From an uncultured Bacteroidota bacterium (GTDB taxonomy: Bacteria > Bacteroidota > Bacteroidia > Bacteroidales > P3), in NCBI GenBank assembly GCA_902800395.1, contig CADCEC010000005.1, positions 105,108 through 169,107 of the forward strand: a stretch of DNA of 64,000 nt, given 5' to 3'. A model generated the notes under the pieces. It searched no databases and was not told where the DNA came from. It was given only the letters and a program-made list of their open reading frames with translations. Of the stretch, positions 26,832-36,823 are shown one piece after another; position 1 is the first letter of the stretch; the number at the start of each line of letters is the position of its first letter. The position numbers were made by a program, and so were the translations under genes.

Positions 26832-27200
26832 ATGATACAGCAAGAAACCAGAATGACAGTTGCCGATAACAGCGGTGCCAAAAGCGCCCTGTGTATCCGC
26901 GTCCTGGGTGGCACCAAGAAGCGTTATGCTTCCATCGGTGATACCATCGTGGTGGCCATCAAAGATGCACTGCCCTCCGGCAACGTGAAGAAAGGTAGCG
27001 TCTCCAAGGCAGTCGTGGTGCGCACCAAGAAAGAGATTCGTCGCAATGATGGCTCCTACATCCGCTTCGACGACAATGCCTGTGTATTGCTCACCGCTGC
27101 CGACGAGCTCCGTGGCACCCGTATCTTCGGCCCCGTGGGTCGTGAACTGCGCGAGAAACAGTTTATGAAGATTGTCTCTCTCGCTCCCGAAGTATTGTAA
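26832..27200 (+). CDS. rplN: 50S ribosomal protein L14
   Basis: The 122-residue protein forms intersubunit bridges and is the docking site for the silencing factor Rsf[19 protein letters not shown] and the closing [15 protein letters not shown] are typical; the length is invariant in bacteria. Confidence 0.98.
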   Translation: MIQQETRMTVADNSGAKSALCIRVLGGTKKRYASIGDTIVVAIKDALPSGNVKKGSVSKAVVVRTKKEIRRNDGSYIRFDDNACVLLTAADELRGTRIFGPVGRELREKQFMKIVSLAPEVL

Positions 27201-27222
27201 ACAATAAAAGAAAAAGAGAACA

Positions 27223-27537
27223 ATGAAACTGCACGTTAAGAAAGGGGATATGGTTCAGGTCATCGCCGGCGACGACAAAGGTAAGATCGCCAAGGTCCTG
27301 AAAGTCTATCCCGAAAAGAACCGCGCCATCGTCGAGGGTGTCAACGTGAATAAGAAACATACCAAACCCAACGCCAAGAACACCCAGGGAGGTATCGTCG
27401 AGCAGGAAGCTCCTATTCACATTTCCAACCTTATGGTTGTGGTCGACAAGACCCCTACCAAGATTGGCCGCCGTGTCGACGAAAAGACTGGCAAAATAGT
27501 CCGTTATTCTAAAAAAACTGGAGAGGAGATTAAGTAA
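27223..27537 (+). CDS. rplX: 50S ribosomal protein L24
   Basis: The 104-residue protein has the KOW motif [20 protein letters not shown], which initiates 50S assembly by binding the 5' end of 23S rRNA. Its stop codon overlaps the rplE start by one base (TAATG). Confidence 0.98.
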   Translation: MKLHVKKGDMVQVIAGDDKGKIAKVLKVYPEKNRAIVEGVNVNKKHTKPNAKNTQGGIVEQEAPIHISNLMVVVDKTPTKIGRRVDEKTGKIVRYSKKTGEEIK

Positions 27538-28097
27538 TGGCATACATTCCCGCATTAAAGACCAAATATAAAGAGGAGATTCTTCCTGCTTTGATGAAAG
27601 AGTACGGCTACAAGACCGTTATGCAGGCTCCCCGTCTGAAGAAAATCACCCTGAACCAGGGTCTTGGCAAGGCTGCCATCGCCGACAAGAAAGTCATCGA
27701 CAAGGGTATCGAGGAGATGACCGCTATCACCGGTCAGAAGGCTGTCGCCACCAAGTCGCGCAAAGATATCTCGAACTTCAAACTGCGTCGCGGCATGCCC
27801 ATCGGCGTCCGTGTGACCCTCCGTGGCGAGCGCATGTATGAGTTCCTGGAGCGCCTCGTGACCGCCTCCATCCCCCGTATCCGTGACTTCCGCGGCATCA
27901 ACGACAAGGGATTCGACGGCAAGGGTAACTACACCTTCGGCATCGCCGAGCAGATTATCTTCCCCGAGATCGACATCGACAAGATCGACCGCATCCAGGG
28001 TATGGACATCACCTTCGTCACCTCGGCTCAGACCGATAAGGAGGCTATGTCGCTGCTCAAAGAGTTCGGTTTACCTTTCAAGAATCAACAAAAATAA
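27537..28097 (+). CDS. rplE: 50S ribosomal protein L5
   Basis: The 186-residue protein binds 5S rRNA and contacts P-site t[22 protein letters not shown] and GITGQK-like [18 protein letters not shown] are recognisable, with the [19 protein letters not shown] block. It overlaps rplX by one base. Confidence 0.98.
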   Translation: MAYIPALKTKYKEEILPALMKEYGYKTVMQAPRLKKITLNQGLGKAAIADKKVIDKGIEEMTAITGQKAVATKSRKDISNFKLRRGMPIGVRVTLRGERMYEFLERLVTASIPRIRDFRGINDKGFDGKGNYTFGIAEQIIFPEIDIDKIDRIQGMDITFVTSAQTDKEAMSLLKEFGLPFKNQQK

Positions 28098-28102
28098 GCA
28101 TA

Positions 28103-28402
28103 ATGGCTAAAGAATCGATTAAAGCAAGAGAGCGCAAAAGAGCTAAAATGGTCGCCAAGTACGCCGCCAAACGCGCTGCCCTGAAAGAAATTGTCCGCAC
28201 CGGTGAACCCGAGGACGTGGAGAAGGCCGTCATCGCCCTTCAGAAACTCCCGAAGAATGCTTGCCCCATCCGCCAGCATAACCGCTGCCAGCTGACTGGC
28301 CGCCCCAAAGGCTACATGCGCCAGTTCGGTATCTCGCGCATCAACTTCCGCGAGATGGCAGTCTCCGGCCTCATCCCCGGCGTGAAAAAAGCAAGTTGGT
28401 AA
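28103..28402 (+). CDS. rpsN: 30S ribosomal protein S14, long form
   Basis: The 99-residue length marks the long S14 type rather than the 61-residue four-cysteine zinc form. Only two cysteines remain in [17 protein letters not shown] and the residue before it (ACPIRQ), so a full zinc ribbon is not formed. It matches the zinc-independent L36 form encoded later in the operon. Confidence 0.97.
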   Translation: MAKESIKARERKRAKMVAKYAAKRAALKEIVRTGEPEDVEKAVIALQKLPKNACPIRQHNRCQLTGRPKGYMRQFGISRINFREMAVSGLIPGVKKASW

Positions 28403-28475
28403 AAAAATAATTTATTGGTAGCTTTGCAAGTTGGCATAACACCAATACTACAAAACTTAAAATCAAAAAATTAAT

Positions 28476-28877
28476 ATGGTAACAGATCCTATTGCAGATT
28501 ACCTGACCCGCATGAGAAACGCCATTGCCGCCAAGCATCGCGTGGTCGAAATCCCCGGTTCCAAACTGAAGAAGGAAATCACCAAGATTCTCTTCGAGAA
28601 GGGCTATATTCTGAACTACAAGTTCGAGAACGAAGGCGCCCACAACCAGAGCATCAAGATTGCTCTCAAGTATCACCCCGTCACCAAACAGTCCGCCATC
28701 GCCGAGCTGAAGCGCATCTCCAGCCCCGGTCTGCGTAAGTACGTCAGCGTCGACGAGATGCCCCGCGTCCTCAATGGCCTCGGTATCGCCATCGTCTCTA
28801 CGTCCAAAGGCCTGATGACCGACAAGGAAGCCCGCACCCTCAACGTGGGCGGTGAAGTTTTATGTTACATCAGCTAA
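28476..28877 (+). CDS. rpsH: 30S ribosomal protein S8
   Basis: The 133-residue protein binds the central 16S rRNA domain and, in E. coli, represses the spc operon. [20 protein letters not shown] and the C-terminal [20 protein letters not shown] are diagnostic. Confidence 0.98.
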   Translation: MVTDPIADYLTRMRNAIAAKHRVVEIPGSKLKKEITKILFEKGYILNYKFENEGAHNQSIKIALKYHPVTKQSAIAELKRISSPGLRKYVSVDEMPRVLNGLGIAIVSTSKGLMTDKEARTLNVGGEVLCYIS

Positions 28878-28898
28878 TCAAGAGAGGAGAAACAAGAA

Positions 28899-29453
28899 AT
28901 GTCAAGAATAGGTAAAATGCCCATCCACCTTCCCAAAGGTGTCGAAGTGAAGATTTCTGATGACAACGTGCTGACCGTCAAGGGTCCCCTCGGAGAACTC
29001 AGCCAGAAAGTCAACCCCATGATCGAGATGAAAGTCGAAGACGGCGTGCTCCACTTCAACCGTCCCAACGACGAGCGTGAGACCAAAGCCCAGCACGGCC
29101 TCTATCGCGCCCTTGCCGCCAACATGGTGAAAGGTGTCAGCGAAGGTTTCAAGACCGTCCAGGAAGTCATCGGCGTGGGTTACAAAGTCCAGGCCACCGG
29201 CAACGTCATGGAGATGGACCTCGGTTACTCTCACAAGATTTTCTTCGAGCTCGCTCCCGAAATCAAGGTCGAGACCGTCACCGAGAAAGGTAAGAACCCC
29301 ATCATCACCATGACCTGCTGCGACAAGCAGATCCTCGGACTGGCAGCCGCCAAGATTCGTTCGCTCCGTAAGCCCGAACCCTACAAGGGTAAAGGTATCC
29401 GCTTCCAGGGCGAAGAGATTCGTAAGAAAGCTGGTAAAGCTGCTGCTAAATAA
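28899..29453 (+). CDS. rplF: 50S ribosomal protein L6
   Basis: The 184-residue protein sits near the factor-binding site. SRIGKMPIHLPKGVEVKI opens it and KPEPYKGKGIRFQGEEIRKK closes it, with two internal L6 repeats as in the family. Confidence 0.98.
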   Translation: MSRIGKMPIHLPKGVEVKISDDNVLTVKGPLGELSQKVNPMIEMKVEDGVLHFNRPNDERETKAQHGLYRALAANMVKGVSEGFKTVQEVIGVGYKVQATGNVMEMDLGYSHKIFFELAPEIKVETVTEKGKNPIITMTCCDKQILGLAAAKIRSLRKPEPYKGKGIRFQGEEIRKKAGKAAAK

Positions 29454-29499
29454 ATAGTAAGGTAAAAAGATTTGCCAAAAAGCCAAAAGAAAAATTGTT

Positions 29500-29853
29500 A
29501 TGGCAACAAAAAAAGACATAAGAAGAACAAAGATTAAATTCCGCATCCGTCATAAAGTCAGCGGAACCGCTGAGATGCCTCGCCTGTCGGTTTTCAGAAG
29601 CAACAAGGAAATCTATGCCCAGGTGATTGACGATGTAAAAGGTGTGACACTGACCGCAGCCTCTTCCCTCGAGAAAGGCTTTGAAAAGAGTGGCACAAAG
29701 AGCGAAGTGGCCGCCAAGGTAGGCAAAGCCGTTGCCGAGCGCGCCATTGCCGCTGGTATCAATACCGTTGTTTTTGACCGTAATGGTTACCTCTACCACG
29801 GCCGCGTGAAGAGCTTGGCCGACGGTGCCAGAGAAGGTGGTTTAAAATTCTAA
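29500..29853 (+). CDS. rplR: 50S ribosomal protein L18
   Basis: The 117-residue protein binds 5S rRNA with L5. [20 protein letters not shown] and the closing [19 protein letters not shown] are the family ends. It is 6 bp from rpsE. Confidence 0.98.
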   Translation: MATKKDIRRTKIKFRIRHKVSGTAEMPRLSVFRSNKEIYAQVIDDVKGVTLTAASSLEKGFEKSGTKSEVAAKVGKAVAERAIAAGINTVVFDRNGYLYHGRVKSLADGAREGGLKF

Positions 29854-29859
29854 TAAGTC

Positions 29860-30378
29860 ATGGCAGAAGTAAACATTAAAAGAGTAAAATCGAGCGAGAT
29901 CGAATTCAAAGATCGTCTTGTCGCTATCAATCGCGTCACCAAGGTCACCAAGGGTGGTAGAACTTTCACCTTTGCTGCCATTGTCGTTATTGGAAATGAA
30001 AACGGTGTTGTAGGTTACGGCCTCGGTAAAGCAAAGGAGGTCCAGGCTGCCGTCCAGAAAGGTATCGACGACGCCAAAAAGAACCTCATCCGCGTTCCCG
30101 TGCTGAAGGGTACCATCCCCCACGAGCAGTGTGGTAAGTACAGCGGCGCCAAAGTCTTCCTGAAACCCGCTGCCCCTGGTACCGGTGTCATCGCCGGCGG
30201 TGCTATGCGCGCCGTCCTCGAGAGCGTGGGCGTGAAGGACGTGCTTGCCAAGTGCAAGGGCTCCTCGAACCCCCACAGCGTGGTGAAGGCTACTATCAAC
30301 GCCCTTCTCCAGATGAAGGACCCCTACACGGTGTCCCAGTTGCGTGGTATTTCCCTCGACAAAGTGTTTAACGGTTAA
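29860..30378 (+). CDS. rpsE: 30S ribosomal protein S5
   Basis: The 172-residue protein contributes to accuracy and mRNA unwinding. The double-stranded-RNA-binding-like N-domain ([19 protein letters not shown]) and [16 protein letters not shown] are intact. An unusually good Shine-Dalgarno sequence for the next gene lies right after its stop. Confidence 0.98.
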   Translation: MAEVNIKRVKSSEIEFKDRLVAINRVTKVTKGGRTFTFAAIVVIGNENGVVGYGLGKAKEVQAAVQKGIDDAKKNLIRVPVLKGTIPHEQCGKYSGAKVFLKPAAPGTGVIAGGAMRAVLESVGVKDVLAKCKGSSNPHSVVKATINALLQMKDPYTVSQLRGISLDKVFNG

Positions 30379-30382
30379 TCAT

Positions 30383-30389
30383 AGGAGGT
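30383..30389 (+). promoter_or_regulatory. Strong Shine-Dalgarno sequence before rpmD
   Basis: AGGAGGT lies 7 nt before ATG 30397. Such a full match is exceptional here, where most genes have A-rich leaders without a Shine-Dalgarno sequence. Confidence 0.7.
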
Positions 30390-30396
30390 CAAGAAA

Positions 30397-30576
30397 ATGA
30401 AGAAACTTAGAATCAAACAGGTCAGAAGTATCATTGGCCGTCCCGCCCGTCAGAAACGCACGATGGAAGCCCTCGGTCTGCGTCGTATCAACCACACCCG
30501 CGAGGTGGAGGCTACCCCTCAGATCATGGGTATGATTGAGCACGTCAAGCACCTCATCACTGTCGAAGAAATTTAA
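30397..30576 (+). CDS. rpmD: 50S ribosomal protein L30
   Basis: A 59-residue frame between rpsE and rplO. MKKLRIKQVRSIIGRPARQK and TMEALGLRRINHTREVE match the L30 family, and the position is the canonical one. Translation probably uses the strong Shine-Dalgarno at 30383-30389. Confidence 0.96.
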   Translation: MKKLRIKQVRSIIGRPARQKRTMEALGLRRINHTREVEATPQIMGMIEHVKHLITVEEI

Positions 30577-30602
30577 TCTGTAAAGAAGAAAGGAAACATA
30601 TA

Positions 30603-31052
30603 ATGAACTTAAGTAATCTCAAACCCGCTGAAGGTTCTATCAAGCACTCCAAACGTATCGGTCGCGGCGCTGGCTCCGGCAAGGGCGGCACTGCTACACG
30701 TGGTAACAAGGGTGCCAAGGCTCGTTCCGGCTACCATCAGAAAGTTGGCTTCGAGGGTGGTCAGATGCCCCTCTATCGCCGTGTTCCGAAATTCGGCTTC
30801 AAGAACATCAACCGTGTTGAGTACGTCGGCATCAACATCGACACCCTCAACGCTCTTGCTGAAGCTAAGAATATCACCGACTTCAACCTTGAGGTGTTCC
30901 AGCAGAATGGTCTCATCTCCGGCAAGGACCGCATCAAGATTCTGGGTCGCGGCGAACTCGCCAAAGCTGTCAACGTCACCGCTCACGCTTTCTCGGCTAC
31001 CGCCAAGAAGGCTATTGAGGAAAAAGGTGGTGTGGCTACCGTAATCGAATAA
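30603..31052 (+). CDS. rplO: 50S ribosomal protein L15
   Basis: The 149-residue protein has the Gly/Lys/Arg-rich extended N-terminus (RIGRGAGSGKGGTATRGNKG) that penetrates 23S rRNA, and a globular C-domain. It precedes secY by 14 bp. Confidence 0.98.
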   Translation: MNLSNLKPAEGSIKHSKRIGRGAGSGKGGTATRGNKGAKARSGYHQKVGFEGGQMPLYRRVPKFGFKNINRVEYVGINIDTLNALAEAKNITDFNLEVFQQNGLISGKDRIKILGRGELAKAVNVTAHAFSATAKKAIEEKGGVATVIE

Positions 31053-31066
31053 AATAAACTATCACA

Positions 31067-32428
31067 ATGAAGCGATTTATACAGACACTTAAAAACATCT
31101 GGTCGATTGAGGACCTGCGGAAACGAATCCTTTACACCATCGGTTTGGTGCTGATTTACCGCATTGGTTGCTACGTCATGCTGCCGGGTGTTGACCCTGA
31201 TCCCGAAAAACTTGCCGCCTTCAGAGATAAAGGTGACAGCGGACTGATGGGCCTTCTCAACATGTTCTCGGGTGGTGCATTCTCCAATGCTTCCATCTTT
31301 GCTCTGGGTATCATGCCTTACATCACGGCTTCGATTGTCATCCAGTTGTTGGTGATGGTGGTCCCCAAGTTCCAGAAGATGCAGAGAGAAGGTGAAAGTG
31401 GCCGTAGAAAGATGAATCAAATCACTCGTTGGCTTACCGTTGCTGTTACTGCTGCCCAGGCTCCCGCCTATATCACCAATATGGCCAGCCAGCTGGGTGC
31501 CAGCCCCGAAGCGTTCCATCCCTTTACCGGCGCGGCTCCCTCTGCCCTGTTCTGGGTCAGCAGCATCATCATCCTCATCAGCGGCACCCTCTTCGTGATG
31601 TGGCTCGGCGAGCGCATCACCGATAAAGGTGTCGGCAATGGTATCTCACTTCTGATTATGATTGGTATTATCGCCCGTCTGCCGTTCGCCCTCTCCGGCG
31701 AATTTGCTACCCGCATGAACCAGAGCGGCAGCCTCGTGATGTTCCTCGTCGAGATTATTGTCCTCCTCGTGGTCATCCTGCTCGTCATCCTGCTGGTGCA
31801 GGGTACCCGCAGAATCCCCGTGCAGTATGCCAAGCGCATCGTGGGCAACAAGCAGTATGGCGGCGTCCGTCAGTACATCCCCATCAAGGTGAATGCTGCC
31901 GGCGTCATGCCCATCATCTTCGCTCAGGCCATCATGTTCCTGCCCATCACTTTCATGGGATTCTCCGACAATACCGATAGCAGTTTCGCAATCGCTTTCT
32001 CCGACTACAACGGCTTCTGGTACAACTTGGTGTTCTTTATCCTCGTTGTCGTCTTCACTTACTTCTACACTGCCATTGCCATCAACCCCAACCAGATGGC
32101 CGACGACATGAAGAAGAACGGTGGCTTTATCCCCGGTGTCAAACCTGGCCGTAAGACCGCTGAGTATCTCGAGAGCATTCTCTCGAAGGTCACCCTCCCG
32201 GGTTCCATCTTCCTCGCCATCGTGGCTATCCTGCCCGCCATCATCCGCCTCTTCGGCGTGACCTCGCAGTTCGCCCAGTTCTACGGCGGCACCTCGCTGC
32301 TCATCCTCGTGGGTGTCATCCTCGACACTCTCCAGCAGATCGAGAGCCACCTCCTGATGCGCCACTACGACGGCCTCACCAAGACCGGACGTATCAAGGG
32401 CCGCACTTCCATGGCTATCCAGGCATAA
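31067..32428 (+). CDS. secY: Protein translocase subunit SecY
   Basis: The 453-residue inner-membrane channel has about ten helices; PDPEKLAAFRDKG, SGGAFSNASIFALGIMPYITAS (plug/TM2 region) and GGTSLLILVGVILDTLQQIE are typical. With SecE/G and SecA it exports the many signal-peptide proteins of this window and supplies substrates for T9SS. It sits between L15 and methionine aminopeptidase. Confidence 0.98.
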   Translation: MKRFIQTLKNIWSIEDLRKRILYTIGLVLIYRIGCYVMLPGVDPDPEKLAAFRDKGDSGLMGLLNMFSGGAFSNASIFALGIMPYITASIVIQLLVMVVPKFQKMQREGESGRRKMNQITRWLTVAVTAAQAPAYITNMASQLGASPEAFHPFTGAAPSALFWVSSIIILISGTLFVMWLGERITDKGVGNGISLLIMIGIIARLPFALSGEFATRMNQSGSLVMFLVEIIVLLVVILLVILLVQGTRRIPVQYAKRIVGNKQYGGVRQYIPIKVNAAGVMPIIFAQAIMFLPITFMGFSDNTDSSFAIAFSDYNGFWYNLVFFILVVVFTYFYTAIAINPNQMADDMKKNGGFIPGVKPGRKTAEYLESILSKVTLPGSIFLAIVAILPAIIRLFGVTSQFAQFYGGTSLLILVGVILDTLQQIESHLLMRHYDGLTKTGRIKGRTSMAIQA

Positions 32429-32446
32429 AACACTTTAGACGAAAGA

Positions 32447-33214
32447 ATGATATTGCTCAAGACAAAAGAAGAAATCGAGCTCATACGTGATGCCGGCCTC
32501 CTCCTCGGGAAAACTCTCGCGGAGGTTGGCCGTCACATCCGTCCGGGTGTCACCACCGCCTTCCTCAACCAGATTGGCGAGCAGTACATCCGTGACAATG
32601 GGGCTAAACCCCTTTGCAAGGGCTACGAGGGCTTCCCGTCGGCATTCTGTATCTCCGTCAACGATGTGGTGGTCCACGGCATCCCCGGCGACCTCTTCAT
32701 CCAGGAGGGCGACAATGTTAGTCTTGACTGTGTCATCGAACTCAACGGCTATGTCGCCGACTCGGCCTACACTTTCGCCGTCGGCGAGGTGAGCCCCGAG
32801 ATGCAGCGTCTGATGAAAGTGACCCGCGAGGCTCTCTATATTGGCCTCGACAAGTGTAAAGCCGGAAACAGGGTAGGGGATATCAGCCATGCCGTGCAGA
32901 TGCATTGCGAGAAGAACGGCTATTCCGTCGTCCGCGAGCTCTGCGGCCACGGCGTGGGCTTCAAGATGCACGAGTCGCCCAACGTCCCCAATTTCGGGGT
33001 CAAAGGCACCGGCCCGCTGCTGAAGGAAGGCATGGTCATCGCCGTCGAACCGATGGTGTGCATGGGTTCCAAGAACGTTAAGTTCTCCAAGGAAGATGGC
33101 TGGACCTGCCGCACCCGTGACGGCAAGCCCGCAGCCCACTACGAGCACACCGTGGCCATCACCGCCAACGGTCCCGACATTCTCACTACCCACGACTTTA
33201 TAGAAAACAAATAA
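32447..33214 (+). CDS. map: Methionine aminopeptidase, type I
   Basis: The 255-residue enzyme removes N-terminal Met from nascent proteins. All five metal-ligand positions are visible: Asp in SLDCVIELNG, Asp in YVADSAYTF, His in CGHGVGF, Glu in VEPMVCMG and Glu in HYEHTVAI. It replaces the adk-map order seen in Firmicutes, as no adk is present. Confidence 0.97.
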   Translation: MILLKTKEEIELIRDAGLLLGKTLAEVGRHIRPGVTTAFLNQIGEQYIRDNGAKPLCKGYEGFPSAFCISVNDVVVHGIPGDLFIQEGDNVSLDCVIELNGYVADSAYTFAVGEVSPEMQRLMKVTREALYIGLDKCKAGNRVGDISHAVQMHCEKNGYSVVRELCGHGVGFKMHESPNVPNFGVKGTGPLLKEGMVIAVEPMVCMGSKNVKFSKEDGWTCRTRDGKPAAHYEHTVAITANGPDILTTHDFIENK

Positions 33215-33239
33215 AATACGGTAAGTAACACACAAACGA

Positions 33240-33458
33240 ATGGCAAAACAAGCATCCATACAACTTGACGGAACCGTCGTCGAATCCCTCGGCAACGCCA
33301 TGTTCCGCGTGGAATTGGAAAATGGACACCAGATCATCGCCCACATCTCCGGGAAGATGCGCATGCACTACATTAAAATCCTCCCCGGCGACAAGGTGCA
33401 GATTGAGATGTCGCCCTACGACCTCTCCAAAGGCCGCATCACTTACCGTCATAAATAA
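33240..33458 (+). CDS. infA: Translation initiation factor IF-1
   Basis: This 72-residue OB-fold protein binds the 30S A site. [20 protein letters not shown] and [16 protein letters not shown] match the family at its standard length. A two-unit TTAACG repeat starts immediately after its stop. Confidence 0.98.
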   Translation: MAKQASIQLDGTVVESLGNAMFRVELENGHQIIAHISGKMRMHYIKILPGDKVQIEMSPYDLSKGRITYRHK

Positions 33459-33474
33459 AGGTTAACGTTTAACG
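33459..33474. repeat. Two-unit GGTTAACG/TTTAACG repeat after infA
   Basis: It starts at the first base after the infA stop codon and resembles the arrays after rpsC and after the beta-barrel gene at 7084, but is much shorter. Confidence 0.5.
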
Positions 33475-33534
33475 ATGACCTTCGACAACAAGAAGAAAAC
33501 AAAGAAAGTACAACAAGATTAATAATTACACAAC

Positions 33535-33651
33535 ATGAAAGTAAGAGTCTCAGTCAAGAAAAGATCGCCCGAGTGCAAAGTGGTGCGCCGCCACGGGGTG
33601 GTCTATGTTATCAACAAGAAAAATCCTAAATTCAAACAAAGACAAGGATAA
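33535..33651 (+). CDS. rpmJ: 50S ribosomal protein L36, zinc-independent form
   Basis: A 38-residue frame between infA and rps[10 protein letters not shown] and PKFKQRQG are the family ends. Of the C-C-C-H zinc ligands only Cys 14 remains (Ser 11, Asn 27, Phe 33 at the other positions), so this is the C-minus form that does not need zinc. Confidence 0.96.
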   Translation: MKVRVSVKKRSPECKVVRRHGVVYVINKKNPKFKQRQG

Positions 33652-33674
33652 TTAAAAAACAATAAAAAGAATCT

Positions 33675-34052
33675 ATGGCACGTATTGCAGGTATTGACTT
33701 ACCCAAGAACAAAAGAGGAGAGATAGGCTTGACCTATATCTACGGAATCGGACGTAGCACCGCCAAAGAGATCCTGGCCAAGGCCGGTATCGACGAGGGC
33801 AAGAAGGTGCAGGACTGGACCGACGACGAGCAGAACGCCCTCCGTAACATCATCAATGATGAGTACAAGGTTGAAGGCGCCCTCCGTTCCGAAGTTCAGA
33901 TGAACATCAAGCGACTGATGGATATCGGCTGCTACCGCGGCATCCGTCACCGTCTCGGTCTTCCTCTCCGTGGACAGAGCACCAAGAATAACGCTCGCAC
34001 TCGCAAGGGTAAGAAGAAAACTATCGCTAACAAGAAGAAAGCTACCAAGTAA
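33675..34052 (+). CDS. rpsM: 30S ribosomal protein S13
   Basis: The 125-residue protein forms the head bridge to the 50S subunit. [20 protein letters not shown] and the tail [16 protein letters not shown] are diagnostic. The 90-bp spacer to rpsK contains a CCAGCCGC/GCGGTTGG stem (34070-34107) with one G-T pair. Confidence 0.98.
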   Translation: MARIAGIDLPKNKRGEIGLTYIYGIGRSTAKEILAKAGIDEGKKVQDWTDDEQNALRNIINDEYKVEGALRSEVQMNIKRLMDIGCYRGIRHRLGLPLRGQSTKNNARTRKGKKKTIANKKKATK

Positions 34053-34142
34053 GTAATGGTTGTAGCGCCCCAGCCGCGGATTAGAATGTGACCTCAGGAG
34101 CGGTTGGTAGTAAAGAAACAAAGAAAATCAAGCAAAAAAGAA

Positions 34143-34532
34143 ATGGCAAAAACTTCAAAGCCGACTAAAAAAAGAGTCGTAAAAGTTGAACCTCAAGGAA
34201 GAGCATGCATCTTTGCATCCTTCAACAATGTTATCGTCTCGCTGACGAACAACGCCGGTCAAGTGATTTCTTGGTCGTCTGCTGGAAAAATGGGCTTCCG
34301 CGGATCGAAGAAAAACACTCCGTACGCCGCTCAGATGGCTGCGGAAGATTGCGGCAAAGTTGCTTATGATTTGGGCCTAAGAAAAGTCAAGGTCTTCGTT
34401 AAAGGACCTGGTCAAGGACGTGAATCTGCAATCCGCGCAATCAACACCTGCGGTATCGAGGTTATGGAAATCACCGACATCACCCCGCTGCCTCACAATG
34501 GTTGCCGTCCCCCCAAACGTCGTCGTGTGTAA
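34143..34532 (+). CDS. rpsK: 30S ribosomal protein S11
   Basis: From ATG 34143 the protein is 129 residues, the normal length, starting [29 protein letters not shown] and [13 protein letters not shown] are the platform-protein signatures. A GTG at 34104 would add 13 basic residues and is unlikely. Confidence 0.97.
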   Translation: MAKTSKPTKKRVVKVEPQGRACIFASFNNVIVSLTNNAGQVISWSSAGKMGFRGSKKNTPYAAQMAAEDCGKVAYDLGLRKVKVFVKGPGQGRESAIRAINTCGIEVMEITDITPLPHNGCRPPKRRRV

Positions 34533-34561
34533 TTATTAATCTTAAAAAGAACAAGTAAACA

Positions 34562-35167
34562 ATGGCAAGATACACAGGTCCGAAGACCAAAATCGCAAGA
34601 AAATTCCACGAGCCTATCTATGGCCCGGATAAAAGCTACGAGAAGAAACCTTATGCTCCCGGCATGCACGGCCAGAATCGTCGTCGCAGCAAGACCTCCG
34701 AGTATGGTATCCAGCTCAACGAGAAGCAGAAAGCCAAATACACCTATGGCATTCTCGAGCGCCAGTTCCGTAAACTCTATGCCGAAGCTTCCCGTCGTGG
34801 TGGCGTTACCGGTGAAGAACTCATGAAACTCATCGAGGCCCGCCTCGACAACGTGGTCTACCGTCTCGGCATCGCCCGCAGCCGCGCTCAGGCCCGCCAG
34901 CTGGTTTCCCATCGTCACATCGCCGTCAACGGCAATGTCGTCAATGTTCCTTCTTATTCTCTGAAAGAGGGTGATGTCGTCTCCGTCCGCGAGCGCAGCA
35001 AATCCCTCGAGGTGATCGTCGACGCCCTCGCCTCCCGCGCCAACAACTATCCTTGGCTCGAGTGGGACGGCAACAGCATGAGCGGCAAGTTCGTCAACTT
35101 CCCCCAGCGCTCCGACATCCCCGAGACCATCAACGAGCAGCTCATCGTTGACCTCTACTCCAAGTAA
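34562..35167 (+). CDS. rpsD: 30S ribosomal protein S4
   Basis: The 201-residue protein initiates 30S assembly at the 16S 5' domain. It has the N-terminal [14 protein letters not shown] block and the S4 RNA-binding domain ([20 protein letters not shown]). No zinc cysteines are present. In E. coli S4 represses the alpha operon; a hairpin (35193-35213) lies right after this gene. Confidence 0.98.
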   Translation: MARYTGPKTKIARKFHEPIYGPDKSYEKKPYAPGMHGQNRRRSKTSEYGIQLNEKQKAKYTYGILERQFRKLYAEASRRGGVTGEELMKLIEARLDNVVYRLGIARSRAQARQLVSHRHIAVNGNVVNVPSYSLKEGDVVSVRERSKSLEVIVDALASRANNYPWLEWDGNSMSGKFVNFPQRSDIPETINEQLIVDLYSK

Positions 35168-35192
35168 GCAATAGCCTATAGGGCAACAAAAC

Positions 35193-35213
35193 GTTCGGAC
35201 ACGGTGTCCGGAC
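35193..35213 (+). other. Compact hairpin in the rpsD-rpoA spacer
   Basis: Ten-bp arms (GTTCGGACAC/GTGTCCGGAC, one G-U pair) surround a single base. There is no T tract, so it is not a standard terminator; it could set relative rpoA expression, act as a processing site, or be a palindromic repeat copy. Confidence 0.5.
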
Positions 35214-35244
35214 ATAAAACAACAAAAGAAAGAAAGGATAACAA

Positions 35245-36237
35245 ATGGCAATATTATCATTCCAAAAACCCGACAAGGTGGTCATGCTCGAGGCTGACGA
35301 CTTCCGCGGCACTTTCGAATTCCGTCCGCTGGAGCCCGGCTACGGCACAACCATCGGCAACGCTCTGCGTCGCGTCCTTCTCTCTTCGCTCGAAGGCTAT
35401 GCTATCACGTCCGTCCAGATTGATGGCGTCGACCATGAATTCTCTTCGCTCCCCGGAGTGGTCGAGGATATGACCGACATCATTCTGCGCCTCAAGCAGA
35501 TCCGCTTCCGCCAGCAGCTGGAGGACTACGACCACGAGAAGCTCTCCTTCACGGTCAAGAACCAGACAGTCTTCAAAGCCGGCGACCTCAACAGCAACCT
35601 CAACGGATTCCAGGTCCTCAACCCCGACCTCGAAATCTGCCACATGGAGGCTGCTACCGAGCTCCACATCACCCTGTCCATCGACAAGGGCCGTGGCTAC
35701 GTCCCCGCCGACGAGAACAAGAAAGCCACCGACCCCATCGGTGTCATCGCTATCGACTCCATCCACACGCCTATCAAGAAGGTCATGTACGCCGTCGACG
35801 ACTACCGCGTCGAGCAGCGCACCGACTATGAGAAGCTGACGTTCGATATCGAGACCGACGGCTCCATCCACCCCAAGGAGGCTCTCAAAGAGGCTGCCAC
35901 CATCCTCATCCAGCACTTCATGCTCTTCTCCGACGAGCGCATCACCCTCGATGTGGAACCCAAGCCCGTCCAGGAAGAATTCGATGAGTCCACGGCACAC
36001 ACCCGCCAGCTCCTCAAGACCAAGCTTATCGACCTCGACCTCTCGGTCCGCGCACTCAACTGCCTCAAGGCCGCCGAAGTCGAGACACTGGGAGACCTGG
36101 TGGCCTTCAACAAAGCCGATCTGCTCAAGTTCCGCAACTTCGGCAAAAAATCCCTTACCGAGCTCGAAAACCTCGTGGCTTCGAAGAACCTCGAATTCGG
36201 TATGAATATCACAAAGTATAAATTAGATAAAGAATAA
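35245..36237 (+). CDS. rpoA: RNA polymerase alpha subunit
   Basis: The 330-residue protein has the N-terminal assembly domain ([20 protein letters not shown]) and, after a linker near residue 240, the C-terminal DNA/activator-binding domain ([20 protein letters not shown]). Length and order are normal for Bacteroidota. Confidence 0.98.
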   Translation: MAILSFQKPDKVVMLEADDFRGTFEFRPLEPGYGTTIGNALRRVLLSSLEGYAITSVQIDGVDHEFSSLPGVVEDMTDIILRLKQIRFRQQLEDYDHEKLSFTVKNQTVFKAGDLNSNLNGFQVLNPDLEICHMEAATELHITLSIDKGRGYVPADENKKATDPIGVIAIDSIHTPIKKVMYAVDDYRVEQRTDYEKLTFDIETDGSIHPKEALKEAATILIQHFMLFSDERITLDVEPKPVQEEFDESTAHTRQLLKTKLIDLDLSVRALNCLKAAEVETLGDLVAFNKADLLKFRNFGKKSLTELENLVASKNLEFGMNITKYKLDKE

Positions 36238-36246
36238 GAAAAGAAT

Positions 36247-36744
36247 ATGAGACACGGTTGCAAAGTTAATCATCTGTCAAGAACCCACGCCCACCGCGTG
36301 GCTATGCTCTCCAATATGGCCACCTCTCTCATCATGCACAAGCGCATCGAGACCACCCTGGCCAAGGCTAAAGCCCTGAGAGTGTATGTCGAGCCCCTCA
36401 TCAATCGTTCGAAAGAGGACTCCACCCACAACCGCCGTATCGTCTTCAGCTACCTCCACAGCAAAGAGGCCGTCAACGAGCTCTTCCGCGAAGTGTCGCA
36501 GAAGGTCGCCCAGCGCCCCGGTGGTTACACCCGCATCCTGAAGACCGGCATCCGTCACGGTGACAACTCCGAGATGGCCATCATCGAACTCGTCGACTAC
36601 AACGAGAACATGCTCAAAGACACCACTAAGAAGGCTGCTAAGAGCACCCGTCGTAGCCGCTCGAAGAAGGCCGCTGAAGCCCCTGTGGCCGAAGCTCCCG
36701 TCGCCGAGGCTCCCGTGGCCGAAGAGGCCCCCAAGGCTGAGTAA
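36247..36744 (+). CDS. rplQ: 50S ribosomal protein L17 with Ala/Pro/Glu repeat tail
   Basis: The first about 125 residues are L17 ([20 protein letters not shown] ...). The C-terminal 40 residues are a basic stretch followed by three copies of PVAEA and EEAPKAE, encoded by a 15-bp repeat. Similar acidic tails occur in other Bacteroidota L17 proteins, probably disordered at the subunit surface. It ends the operon, followed by a terminator at 36771-36798. Confidence 0.97.
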   Translation: MRHGCKVNHLSRTHAHRVAMLSNMATSLIMHKRIETTLAKAKALRVYVEPLINRSKEDSTHNRRIVFSYLHSKEAVNELFREVSQKVAQRPGGYTRILKTGIRHGDNSEMAIIELVDYNENMLKDTTKKAAKSTRRSRSKKAAEAPVAEAPVAEAPVAEEAPKAE

Positions 36745-36770
36745 TCCCTATACGGAATATACTCCACATC

Positions 36771-36798
36771 AAAGCCCCTGCCATCCGGCAGGGGCTTT
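36771..36798 (+). terminator. Terminator of the ribosomal operon
   Basis: A perfect 12-bp stem (arms 36771-36782 and 36787-36798) with loop ATCC is followed by TGTCTTTC. The symmetric ends may also stop dtd transcription from the other side. Confidence 0.9.
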
Positions 36799-36823
36799 GT
36801 CTTTCTGTTGTCGGTCCCGAGGA

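Noticed and set aside
34053-34142. tRNA or other RNA gene between rpsM and rpsK
   Set aside because: Only one 8-bp stem with a G-T pair is visible; no cloverleaf or CCA-type end.
36680-36744. rplQ C-terminal PVAEA repeat as another mobile array
   Set aside because: The 15-bp unit matches codon boundaries and encodes an acidic tail of a kind common in Bacteroidota L17, so a protein-level explanation is enough.
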